Shown piece after piece: positions 24,605 to 32,386 of a stretch of 46,108 bases of DNA; the first letter of the stretch is position 1, and the number at the start of each line of letters is the position of its first letter. The notes under the pieces were generated by a model. It was not told the DNA's origin, did not search any database, and saw only the letters and a list, made by a program, of their open reading frames with translations. The stretch is from Microcaldota archaeon (GTDB taxonomy: Archaea; B1Sed10-29; B47-G15). The stretch lies in the NCBI GenBank assembly GCA_003660975.1, contig QMVG01000006.1, positions 1 to 46,108 on the forward strand, in the 5' to 3' direction. The position numbers and the translations under genes are program-made.

Positions 24605-25639
24605 ATGGCTAAGATGAAGGCCGCGATCTTTAAGGAAACGAATAAACCTCTTGAGGTCACCGAAATTGATAAGCCTGTGATTGAGGAAGACGAGGACGTA
24701 ATAGTCAAGGTAGTTGCTTGCGGACTATGCCATACGGACTTGGGTTATATAGATTACGGCGTCCCAACTTTCAAAAAACCGCCCTTAGTGCTTGGTCACG
24801 AGCCCTCAGGTATTGTGGAAGAAATAGGGTCAAAAGTCACCAACGTGAAAGTGGGGGATAGAGTCCTCATTGGTCCCATCACCTGTGGGAACTGTTTTTA
24901 TTGCCGTAATGGCAGGGAAAACATCTGCCAGTCAATGATGATGATCGGAAACAATCTTGACGGGGCATTCGCTGAATACGTGAAGGTTCCAGCCAGATGT
25001 CTCGTTAAGCTACCCGAAGAGTTACCTCTCAAAGAGAGTTGTGTCATTTCAGATGCAGTTGTTTCCCCGTATCATGCTGTGAAACGGAGAGCAAAGGTTG
25101 GTCTCGGGGACTGGGTGGCGGTTTTCGGATGTGGCGGTGTAGGGATAAACTGCGTACAGTGGGCCAACTTAGCGGGAGGCCTCGTGATCGCGGTGGACAT
25201 AATGGATCACAAGCTGCAACTCGCTAAGGAACTGGGGGCCGTAGCGATAGTCAATGCAAAGAAAGTGGAAAACGTGCCCAAAGAGGTAAGGAAAATTTCT
25301 GGTGGAGGGGTAGATATCGCTATGGAATGTATAGGAAACCCCGACGTGATCACTCAGGCCTTCGATGCTACAAGGGATGGTGGGAAGGTTTGCGTAGTGG
25401 GATATTCCTTCAAATCCCCCCCTCTTAAAGCCGCGAGATTGATGTACCGGGAGATGGAAATCACAGGGTCAATTGCTGGTTTAGTCTCCGATTATGAGAG
25501 GATCTTTAATTTGATAAAGACTGGTAAATTTAGAGTGGATAGGCTCATTACTTCAAGATATCCCTTGGACAAGATCAACGAGGCCTTTGATGAACTAAGA
25601 AAAGGGGAGGCAATAAGGATTATCGTAGAGATGGAATAG
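24605..25639 (+). CDS. had: 6-hydroxycyclohex-1-ene-1-carbonyl-CoA dehydrogenase (Had/BzdX/BamQ-like), zinc alcohol dehydrogenase family
   Basis: 344 residues, medium-chain zinc dehydrogenase. Catalytic-zinc region CGLCHTDLG and GHEPSG, structural-zinc cysteines in CGNCFYCRNGRENIC, and the NAD-binding GCGGVGINCVQWA. Placed right after dch, it most likely oxidises the 6-hydroxy ring intermediate to the 6-oxo compound with NAD. Start chosen at 24605 behind AGGAGGTG; an earlier in-frame start at 24569 lies inside dch. Short inverted repeat AGGCC-TAAG-GGCCT follows the stop codon at 25637-25650, without an adjacent T-run. Confidence 0.85.
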   Translation: MAKMKAAIFKETNKPLEVTEIDKPVIEEDEDVIVKVVACGLCHTDLGYIDYGVPTFKKPPLVLGHEPSGIVEEIGSKVTNVKVGDRVLIGPITCGNCFYCRNGRENICQSMMMIGNNLDGAFAEYVKVPARCLVKLPEELPLKESCVISDAVVSPYHAVKRRAKVGLGDWVAVFGCGGVGINCVQWANLAGGLVIAVDIMDHKLQLAKELGAVAIVNAKKVENVPKEVRKISGGGVDIAMECIGNPDVITQAFDATRDGGKVCVVGYSFKSPPLKAARLMYREMEITGSIAGLVSDYERIFNLIKTGKFRVDRLITSRYPLDKINEAFDELRKGEAIRIIVEME

Positions 25640-25673
25640 GCCTAAGGGCCTCATTCAGTCAACTTGATGTGAG

Positions 25674-25702
25674 TTTTTCTTTGTAAAAGAAGGTTGTATA
25701 AT
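25674..25702 (+). promoter_or_regulatory. Possible sigma70 promoter of the two-component system
   Basis: A perfect TATAAT at 25697-25702 has a weak TTTTTC 17 bases upstream. Transcription would begin only a few bases before the kinase ATG at 25712. Confidence 0.4.
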
Positions 25703-25711
25703 CTTTATTAA

Positions 25712-27370
25712 ATGGCCCAGTTCCTTGAGAATCTGTATGATAAATTAATTGTTGGCCTTAAGGAAAGGGACTTAATGGTCTTCTCACAACAATTTGCCAC
25801 CCTATTAGGGGAGGTTTTATCTTATAAGGGGGCTATAAAATTAAAGCTGAACGCTCAAGGTGAGATGGTGAAAGTGGCAAGTTTCGGCCTTTCCAGCGAT
25901 TATGATGTTTGGAACGCGAAGATCGGGGAAGAGCGTATAAATGAGAAGGTAGTAATAAGCGGGGGTTATGACGAAATAGCAGATCTTTATACTCATCCTT
26001 TAACCTCGCCTTTTAAAGAAATCTATCAACGGGAAGGGATAAGAGCTTTTTTAGCTTTGCCAATAACGACGCCTTGGGGGCGGATAGGGGTTTTAAACCT
26101 TTATAAAAAAGAGGCTGGATCTTTCTCAAACGACTTGATCGATTGCCTTCAAAAACTGACAGAATATTTCGGAACGATTGCATACCTTCTTTGGGAATGT
26201 CAAGAAGAGAAGGAGAGAAAGGAATTACTTAAGCAGAGGTGCGACGAATTGCAAAATTTGAGAAACTTTTATGAGCTAATAATCGATAATATTCCTATTG
26301 GGGTAGTGGCGACCAATAAGAAGGGATATGTGGTTTTGATGAACCAGGTTTTAGAGAAAATGAGCAAACAAAAAAGGCAGCATGTCCTCGGAAGAAAATG
26401 GTACGAGGTATTTGGGTTCTACGGTGAGACGAGGAAAAAGTTAGAGAAGACATATTGGACCGGAAAGACTAACTATTTTCCGGAAATTCACCTGGGCTTG
26501 GTGGATGGCGAGGTCATACCCGTGGAGATGAAGACTGCTGTCATCAAAAACGAAACTGAGGATGTGGTTGGTGTAGTTGCAATATGTTCAGACCTCTCTG
26601 AAAAGAAAAAACTTGAAAAAGAGATCGAAAGAATTGAAAAACTGTCAGTTCTGGGCCAAATTGCGACAGGGGTTGCCCATGAGATTAGGAATCCCTTGGC
26701 AGGAATTAGTGGAGCGCTTCAAAGACTAAAACGGACACTTACCGACAGTCAATCTCAATATATTCTTGAAAAGGTCTTTGATGAAATCGATCGTTTGAAT
26801 GGAGTTTTAGAAAACCTTTTTTCTTTTAGTTCTTCTCAACAACTTTCCTTCAATGAGCACAAAATAGAAGACATATGTAGAGACGTGTTTCTCTTCATCC
26901 AGAAACCGCTGCTTTCCCACAAAATCACTCTTATTAAGAAATTTGACAGGGACGTTCCCGTTGTTTATGTGGACAAGGCATCCATGAAGCAAGTACTTTT
27001 GAACCTTTTTCTTAACGCTATAAAAGCAATGCCGGAAGGTGGAAAGCTGACTATTGAGACAACACTAATAGAGGACGTTAATGAGTTGCCCAAAGGCGTA
27101 TTCTGGCACAAGGATCAGCCGGGGTCGTCCGAAAAGTTTGATGCGCCTTATGTATGCATTGCTGTAAAGGACGAAGGAAAGGGTATTCCGTCTTCAGAGC
27201 TGCCTAAGATTTTTGAACCTTTTTACTCGACCTCTGATGGCATAGGACTCGGCTTATATATAAGCAGCCGGATAATTGAGCAACACAGAGGGTTCATGGG
27301 AGTGGAGAGTGAATATGGGAAGGGAGCGCGATTTTACATCTTATTACCAACGGAAGTAAAATTTATTTAA
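25712..27370 (+). CDS. Soluble sensor histidine kinase, GAF-PAS-HisKA-HATPase
   Basis: 552 residues without membrane segments, so a cytoplasmic sensor. A GAF-like domain spans about residues 10-160, a coiled linker about 160-190, and a PAS domain about 190-300. The phospho-accepting His323 lies in the H-box HEIRNPLAGI, with the N-box NLFLNAIKAM (Asn435) and ATP loops KDEGKGIP and GIGLGLYI. It probably senses an aromatic acid or its CoA ester through the GAF or PAS domain and phosphorylates the regulator encoded 12 bases downstream. Ligand not shown by sequence. The predicted promoter makes the 25712 start almost leaderless; the ATG at 25775 with AAGGAAAGG upstream is an alternative. Confidence 0.85.
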   Translation: MAQFLENLYDKLIVGLKERDLMVFSQQFATLLGEVLSYKGAIKLKLNAQGEMVKVASFGLSSDYDVWNAKIGEERINEKVVISGGYDEIADLYTHPLTSPFKEIYQREGIRAFLALPITTPWGRIGVLNLYKKEAGSFSNDLIDCLQKLTEYFGTIAYLLWECQEEKERKELLKQRCDELQNLRNFYELIIDNIPIGVVATNKKGYVVLMNQVLEKMSKQKRQHVLGRKWYEVFGFYGETRKKLEKTYWTGKTNYFPEIHLGLVDGEVIPVEMKTAVIKNETEDVVGVVAICSDLSEKKKLEKEIERIEKLSVLGQIATGVAHEIRNPLAGISGALQRLKRTLTDSQSQYILEKVFDEIDRLNGVLENLFSFSSSQQLSFNEHKIEDICRDVFLFIQKPLLSHKITLIKKFDRDVPVVYVDKASMKQVLLNLFLNAIKAMPEGGKLTIETTLIEDVNELPKGVFWHKDQPGSSEKFDAPYVCIAVKDEGKGIPSSELPKIFEPFYSTSDGIGLGLYISSRIIEQHRGFMGVESEYGKGARFYILLPTEVKFI

Positions 27371-27382
27371 GATAGCAGAAGG

Positions 27383-28807
27383 ATGACTATAGAGACGATA
27401 CTTATAGTCGATGACGAAGAGCTTATAAGGATGAGCCTCGCTGACGCCCTCGTTGACGCCGGTTATAATGTGTTACAGGCGCAGTCAGGGGAACATGCGT
27501 TGGCGGTATTGGAAGAGAAGGCGATTGATGTAATGATACTTGATCTTGTTTTACCAGGAATAGGCGGGTTTGAGCTTTTGAAAAAGTTAAAGGAAAAATT
27601 TCCTGAAGTCCAAGTTATAGTAATTACTGCTTTTAGTTCAATTGAGACTGCCGTAGAGTCCATCAAACTGGGGGCTTTCGACTATCTTCCCAAACCCTTC
27701 AACCTTGACGAGGTTGTTATCAAAGTAAAAAAAGCTCTGGAAGATAAAAGGCTCCGAAGTGAGCTGGAAGGATTTAGAACCGTACAGGAAATTAAACTGA
27801 AGAAGGACAAAATTGTATATAAAAGTAAGGCTATGGAAGAAGTAATAGATCAAATCAAGAAGGTAGCGATTTCGAATATTGATACCGTTCTTGTCACAGG
27901 GGAGACGGGCACGGGGAAAGAATTAGTGGCTAAGGCTATTCATTTGTTAAGTGATCGAGCTAACAAACCTTTTGTGATTGTGAATAGTATTGCAGTTCCT
28001 TCTACTTTATTAGAGAGCGAACTTTTCGGATATGAAAAAGGAGCGTTTACTAATGCTTGTGAGCAAAGAAAAGGTTTAATCGAACAAGCAGAAGGGGGCA
28101 CCCTTTTCTTGGACGAGATCGGTGACATGGATATGGGAGTTCAGGGGAAATTATTGAGATTTGTTGAGGATAGAATAGTAAGACGAATAGGTGGCCGAAA
28201 AGAGAAGGAGGTCGATGTACGACTGATAGCAGCAACTAATAAGGACTTAGCGAAAGCAGCCGCTGAAGGAACTTTCAGATTAGATTTTCTTCATCGTCTT
28301 AATCTCGTGAATATTCATCTACCCCCTCTGCGTGAAAGACGAGACGATATTCCCGTTTTAGCTGAGTATTTTTTGAACAAATACAATAAAAAACACCGAA
28401 AAAAAATTAAAGGATTTACTGAGGATGCAATAGATTTTCTTTTAAATTACCATTGGCCCGGGAATGTTAGGGAACTAAAAAATATGATCGAACAAATTGT
28501 TGTTTTTGGGGATTCTGTTTCCGTTATAACGTCAGATGTTCTTAAAGGGGCTTTCACAAAAAGTATTGCTTCAATGAAAAAAGGAGATGTTGAGACCCTG
28601 CCTTCCTTTTCTGTAGATGAAATTTTGTTCCGAAAAGACTTTAGCTTCAAAGCAGCTATCGAAAATTTTAGCAGGCAATTGATCAGAAAGGCCCTTAAAA
28701 TTTCAAAATATAATAAAGCTAAAGCCGCTAAACTCCTCAAAATGGATAGGTCTACCCTTAATTATCAAATAAAAATTCTCGGAATCAATGATGAACGATT
28801 AAATTAA
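27383..28807 (+). CDS. NtrC-family sigma54-dependent response regulator
   Basis: 474 residues. Receiver domain with Asp54 (ILDLVLPG) and Lys104; AAA+ domain with Walker A GETGTGKE (173-180), Walker B LFLDEIGD (241-248) and R-finger region LPPLRERRDD; C-terminal Fis-type helix-turn-helix (KAKAAKLLKMDRSTLNYQI). The sigma54-contact loop reads GAFTNA (220-225) rather than GAFTGA; the key threonine is kept. It is the only sigma54 activator in the window, which also has two sigma54 promoters with a common upstream repeat, so it probably activates the reductase and fadD-liv operons. Last gene of the island. Confidence 0.9.
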   Translation: MTIETILIVDDEELIRMSLADALVDAGYNVLQAQSGEHALAVLEEKAIDVMILDLVLPGIGGFELLKKLKEKFPEVQVIVITAFSSIETAVESIKLGAFDYLPKPFNLDEVVIKVKKALEDKRLRSELEGFRTVQEIKLKKDKIVYKSKAMEEVIDQIKKVAISNIDTVLVTGETGTGKELVAKAIHLLSDRANKPFVIVNSIAVPSTLLESELFGYEKGAFTNACEQRKGLIEQAEGGTLFLDEIGDMDMGVQGKLLRFVEDRIVRRIGGRKEKEVDVRLIAATNKDLAKAAAEGTFRLDFLHRLNLVNIHLPPLRERRDDIPVLAEYFLNKYNKKHRKKIKGFTEDAIDFLLNYHWPGNVRELKNMIEQIVVFGDSVSVITSDVLKGAFTKSIASMKKGDVETLPSFSVDEILFRKDFSFKAAIENFSRQLIRKALKISKYNKAKAAKLLKMDRSTLNYQIKILGINDERLN

Positions 28808-28857
28808 TCCTTTATTTAACCGCTGATACCTTTAAAGACAGAGATCAGCAACAAACT

Positions 28858-28875
28858 ACCTCCGGCAGTAGCTTT
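28858..28875 (+). repeat. Candidate attR: imperfect copy of the tRNA-Leu 3' end
   Basis: ACCTCCGGCAGTAGCTTT matches 2186-2203 at 16 of 18 positions, including ten consecutive bases of the tRNA T-arm/acceptor end. It lies exactly where composition returns to G+C-rich, one base before the ATG of the radical SAM gene. Confidence 0.5.
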
Positions 28876-28876
28876 T

Positions 28877-29917
28877 ATGGTCACTTATCATCCCGCCAGG
28901 CTTTACGAAGTCCTTCCCAGCGGTGCTGTAAGATGTGGGCTTTGTCAACGCCGATGCCGCATCGCTCCAGGCGAAAGGGGATTCTGTGGGGTTCGGGAGA
29001 ACAGGGGTGGGGAGCTCTTCACCCTTACCTACGGGAACCTCTCCGCTGCCTCCTCTCGCCCCATCGAGATAAAACCCTTCTTCCACTATCACCCCGGCTC
29101 AACGGCCTTCACCATCTCCTCCTGGTCGTGTAACTTCCACTGCGCCTGGTGCCAGAACCATCACCTCTCGGGTCGCCTTCCCCCTGAGGGAATGGCACGT
29201 TCCCTTTCCCCGCAGGAGGTGATGGAGATGGCGAGAGGGGATGACGGGATCTGCGTCTCCTTCAATGAGCCGACGCTTCTTTTCGAGTTCTCGCTCGACC
29301 TCTTTACCCTGGCAAGGAAGGAGGACAAGTACTGTTGCTTCGTCTCCAACGGTTACATGACCACCGAGGCCTTAGATGCCCTCATCGAGGCGGGTCTTGA
29401 CGGCATGAACGTGGACGTGAAGGGTCGTCAGGAGGCGTACGATCGATACTGCGGTGGGCCGAAGGTGAGGGGGGTGTGGGAGCTGGCCGCCTATGCCCGC
29501 CGCCAAGGGGTTCACATCGAGGTCGTCTCCCTCCTCGTCACCGGTGTTTCCGATGACGAGACCACGGTGCGGTGGATAATCGATCAGCACCTGGAGGCCC
29601 TCGGCCCTGACGTCCCCCTCCACTTCACCCGGTACTTCCCTGCTCGCTCCTTCACCGCCCCTCTCACCCCTCTCGATCATATGGAGAGGGCATGGAGGTG
29701 GGCGAAGGACGCCGGTATCCACTACGTTTATCTGGGCAACCTTCGGGGACGGGGTGAGGATACCCATTGCCCCCGTTGCGGAAGCCTCCTGATTAGGAGA
29801 CAGGGCTTCGCCACCCTTGAGGTCCACCTCACCGAAGATAACTGCTGTCCTCACTGCCGGAATCCCCTCCCCATCGTCGGGAGGGCGAGACCTTCCTCCC
29901 CTTCCCGTTTCGACTAA
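28877..29917 (+). CDS. AmmeMemoRadiSam-type radical SAM protein (PflA-like)
   Basis: 346 residues. An N-terminal cysteine cluster (CGLCQRRCRI, GFCGVRENR) precedes the radical SAM [4Fe-4S] motif CNFHCAWC (about residue 85). Then come FNEPTLL and a C-terminal zinc ribbon (CPRC ... CPHC). This architecture is typical of the radical SAM member of the AmmeMemoRadiSam group; its reaction is not known. Neither usual partner (AMMECR1, Memo) lies nearby. G+C-rich like the flanks. The start has no ribosome site, and the candidate attR abuts it, so its native promoter or start may have been replaced by the insertion. Confidence 0.75.
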   Translation: MVTYHPARLYEVLPSGAVRCGLCQRRCRIAPGERGFCGVRENRGGELFTLTYGNLSAASSRPIEIKPFFHYHPGSTAFTISSWSCNFHCAWCQNHHLSGRLPPEGMARSLSPQEVMEMARGDDGICVSFNEPTLLFEFSLDLFTLARKEDKYCCFVSNGYMTTEALDALIEAGLDGMNVDVKGRQEAYDRYCGGPKVRGVWELAAYARRQGVHIEVVSLLVTGVSDDETTVRWIIDQHLEALGPDVPLHFTRYFPARSFTAPLTPLDHMERAWRWAKDAGIHYVYLGNLRGRGEDTHCPRCGSLLIRRQGFATLEVHLTEDNCCPHCRNPLPIVGRARPSSPSRFD

Positions 29918-30145
29918 GCGATATCCTCCTTTGCCGATCAGCATTTAAGACGATGTTAGAGATCAGGCTCGATCCAAAGAGCCTCCGTCAGAGACTACCA
30001 AGGGTTTATGGATGTTAAAATTTTTCAAAATAATGTTTAATTTTTGGTTTATTGCCATTTTATACTTCCCCCGCTGAGACCTTCGTTAAGGAAGCAATTT
30101 TTAAAGAATTTTTTGGTTTAAAGGCCAGTTAGAAATGACAAGGGA
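29918..30145. other. Non-coding, A+T-rich region before the methylmalonyl operon
   Basis: No gene seen. It holds a hairpin AGGCTC (29965-29970) / GAGCCT (29979-29984) without a T-run, and a near-identical pair AATTTTTGGTTTA (30039-30051) and AATTTTTTGGTTTA (30107-30120). Confidence 0.5.
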
Positions 30146-30174
30146 TTGACAAACAGTATTCGATTTTATATAAG
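30146..30174 (+). promoter_or_regulatory. Sigma70-type promoter of the methylmalonyl-CoA operon
   Basis: TTGACA at 30146-30151 and TATAAG at 30169-30174, 17 bases apart. The start of transcription would be near 30181, inside the operator at 30177-30198. Confidence 0.65.
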
Positions 30175-30176
30175 AC

Positions 30177-30198
30177 TTACAGTTTACGTAAAGTGTAA
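30177..30198. promoter_or_regulatory. Operator palindrome 1 (TTACAGTTTAC/GTAAAGTGTAA)
   Basis: A 22-bp inverted repeat with one mismatch between arms, positioned right after the -10 box, where a bound protein would block transcription. Its first 16 bases are the same as those of the site at 37761-37782. Confidence 0.65.
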
Positions 30199-30223
30199 AA
30201 TTTCCATAAACGAGGGGGGAAAG

Positions 30224-31414
30224 ATGACGTTGTCTTTTGATCTTACGGAAGAGCAGAGGATCTTGCGGGAGACGGTGCGCCGCTTTGCGGAGAACGAGAT
30301 AAGGCCCGTGTGTCAGGAGCTGGACGAGAAGGAGGAGTTCTCAGTGGAGCTCACCCGGAAGATGGGGGAGCTTGGGCTCTTTGGCCTGCTCTTCCCTGAG
30401 AAGTATGGGGGATCGGGGATGGGTTATATCTCCTACATGATAGCGGTGGAGGAGATAGCCCGGGTGGATGGTTCTCAAGCGGCTACCCTGGCAGCGGGAG
30501 TCTCCTTGGGGATTGCCCCGATCTACTATTTCGGCAACGAGGAGCAGAAGCGCTACTGGCTGCCGAAGCTCTGCTCAGGGGAGATGCTTGCCTCCTTTGG
30601 CCTCACCGAGCCCAACGCCGGATCGGATGCCGGGGCTTCCCGGACCACCGCCGTCCTCGATGGAAACGAGTGGGTTATAAACGGAAGTAAGATCTTCATC
30701 ACCAATTCCTGTACCCCCATAAGCGGGGTGTGTGTGGTTCAGTGTGTGACGGGAAAGAGGCCCGATGGAAAGAACGAGCTCAGCTGTATTCTCGTCCCTA
30801 ACGGCACCAAGGGGTTTACGGCCCGCCCCATGAAGGGTAAGATGGTCTGGCGGGCTTCCAACACCGGGGAGTTGATCTTTGAGGATTGCCGGGTCCCCAA
30901 GGAAAACCTCCTGGGAAGGAGAGGGGATGGGTTTCGTCAGATGCTGGCCACCCTCGATGGGGGGAGGTTGAGCATCGCGGCCATGGGCCTGGGAGGGGCA
31001 CAGGGGGCCTACGAGGCAGCCTTAAGATACGCCAACGAGCGGGAGCAGTTCGGGAGAAACATCGGGGCCTTTCAGGCGGTGGCCTTCAAACTGGCCGAGA
31101 TGGCCACCAGGATAGAGGCGGCCCGGTGGCTCCTCTATTATGCGGCCTGGCTGGCGGAACAGAAACGGCCCTTCACCAAGGAGGCGGCCATGGCCAAGCT
31201 CTACTGCTCCGAGGTGATGCACTGGGTGGCAGATCAGGCGGTCCAGATCCATGGAGGCTATGGGTTGATGAAGGAATTCTTCGTGGAGAAATACTACCGG
31301 AACTCCAAGCTCCTGGAGATCGGAGAAGGGACCTCAGAGGTCCAGAAGATAGTCATCGCCCGCCAGATAGGGGTGAAGGGAGGGGATTGGTGGACCGGGG
31401 TAACCCACCAGTGA
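30224..31414 (+). CDS. Acyl-CoA dehydrogenase
   Basis: 396 residues; the start at 30224 follows GAGGGGGGAAAG. FAD/substrate motifs are SFGLTEPNAGSDAG and, near the C-terminus, QIHGGYGLMKEF and IGEGTSEVQKIVIAR, the latter in the place of the catalytic-base region of short-chain enzymes. It would oxidise an acyl-CoA to the 2-enoyl-CoA, passing electrons to ETF. As first gene of a methylmalonyl-CoA operon it may handle a short or branched acyl-CoA; the substrate cannot be read from sequence. Its stop overlaps the GTG of the next gene. Confidence 0.85.
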   Translation: MTLSFDLTEEQRILRETVRRFAENEIRPVCQELDEKEEFSVELTRKMGELGLFGLLFPEKYGGSGMGYISYMIAVEEIARVDGSQAATLAAGVSLGIAPIYYFGNEEQKRYWLPKLCSGEMLASFGLTEPNAGSDAGASRTTAVLDGNEWVINGSKIFITNSCTPISGVCVVQCVTGKRPDGKNELSCILVPNGTKGFTARPMKGKMVWRASNTGELIFEDCRVPKENLLGRRGDGFRQMLATLDGGRLSIAAMGLGGAQGAYEAALRYANEREQFGRNIGAFQAVAFKLAEMATRIEAARWLLYYAAWLAEQKRPFTKEAAMAKLYCSEVMHWVADQAVQIHGGYGLMKEFFVEKYYRNSKLLEIGEGTSEVQKIVIARQIGVKGGDWWTGVTHQ

Positions 31415-32376
31415 AGGGAAGGGGACTCGCCTCCCGAATCCTCCAGGGGGACATAAAGGCTGCCTCCCGCCTCATGAGGGACATAGATGATGAGGTGGAG
31501 GGGACGGTGGAGGAGCTCAAGCTCCTTTATCCCCGAACGGGCAACGCCTATGTGATCGGCATAACCGGCCCCCCGGGGGTGGGGAAGAGCACGCTGGTGG
31601 ACAGGATGATAGAGCTCCTGCGTAAGGAGGGGAAGACGGTGGGGGTGGTGGCCGTGGACCCCACCAGCCCTTTCAGCGGCGGGGCGATCCTGGGCGACAG
31701 GATCAGGATGCAGCGCCACTCCACAGACGACGGGGTCTTTATCCGGAGCCTGGCTACCAGGGGACAGCTGGGGGGGCTCTCCCGCTCCACCCACGATGTC
31801 GTCAAGGTGTTAGACGCCATGGGGAAGGACGTGATCATCATCGAGACGGTAGGGGTGGGGCAGGACGAGGTGGAGATCGCCAGGGCAGCGGATACGTCCA
31901 TCGTGGTGCTGGTGCCAGGGCTCGGGGATGAGATCCAGGCGATAAAGGCCGGGATCCTGGAGATCGGGGACATCTTCGTCATCAACAAGTGCGAGCAGGA
32001 GGGGGCTGACCGCCTGGAGAACGAGCTGAGGCTGATGCTCGAGATGGGGTCAAAGAGGCCCGATGGCTGGGTACCTCCCATCTACAGAACCGAGGCGATA
32101 AAGGGGGAGGGGATAAAGGAGCTGCTTGAAGGGGTGTGGCGGCACAGGGAGACCCTCCTCGAGGGAGAGGGACACAAACGCCACCTGAGGGAGAGGGCGC
32201 GGGCGGAGCTCTTGGAGATCATCCAGGCAGAGGTGATGAGGAGGCTGCTCGAGGGGCTGGGGGAGGAGCTGGAGCGGATGGTGGAGGAGGTCGCCTCCCG
32301 AAGGAAGGATCCCTATACCCTCGCCGAGGAGGTCTTAGAGAGGTTTCTCTGTCAGGGGACAAAAAGCAAGGGATAA
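31411..32376 (+). CDS. meaB: Methylmalonyl-CoA mutase-associated GTPase, MeaB/ArgK family
   Basis: 321 residues; the GTG at 31411 overlaps the dehydrogenase stop as GTGA. A longer open frame upstream lies out of frame across the dehydrogenase and is not used. Motifs are the P-loop [27 protein letters not shown] and [11 protein letters not shown]. The guanine-specificity motif reads NKCEQEGAD, where NKxD would be expected. MeaB loads and protects the B12 cofactor of methylmalonyl-CoA mutase, encoded downstream in the same operon. Confidence 0.9.
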   Translation: MKGRGLASRILQGDIKAASRLMRDIDDEVEGTVEELKLLYPRTGNAYVIGITGPPGVGKSTLVDRMIELLRKEGKTVGVVAVDPTSPFSGGAILGDRIRMQRHSTDDGVFIRSLATRGQLGGLSRSTHDVVKVLDAMGKDVIIIETVGVGQDEVEIARAADTSIVVLVPGLGDEIQAIKAGILEIGDIFVINKCEQEGADRLENELRLMLEMGSKRPDGWVPPIYRTEAIKGEGIKELLEGVWRHRETLLEGEGHKRHLRERARAELLEIIQAEVMRRLLEGLGEELERMVEEVASRRKDPYTLAEEVLERFLCQGTKSKG

Positions 32377-32386
32377 GGAGAGAAGG

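Larger units (their letters stand above)
2204..28857. mobile_element. Putative genomic island (anaerobic benzoate degradation) inserted at tRNA-Leu
   Basis: The block is A+T-richer than both flanks, with sharp edges at the tRNA-Leu gene on the left and just before the radical SAM gene on the right. It encodes one coherent pathway with its own importer and regulator. An imperfect 18-bp repeat flanks it. It contains a transposase fossil and pseudogenes near its centre. No integrase, relaxase or intact transposase was found, so any mobility would be in the past. The composition shift is seen directly; transfer is inferred. Confidence 0.55.

Noticed and set aside
25637..25650. Small hairpin after had as an intrinsic terminator
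   Set aside because: The stem is only 5 bp and the T-rich stretch starts about 20 bases later.
30886..31410. Upstream extension of the meaB frame by 175 codons
   Set aside because: It lies out of frame inside the acyl-CoA dehydrogenase gene, gives a G/R-rich sequence, and the GTG at 31411 gives a normal-length MeaB.
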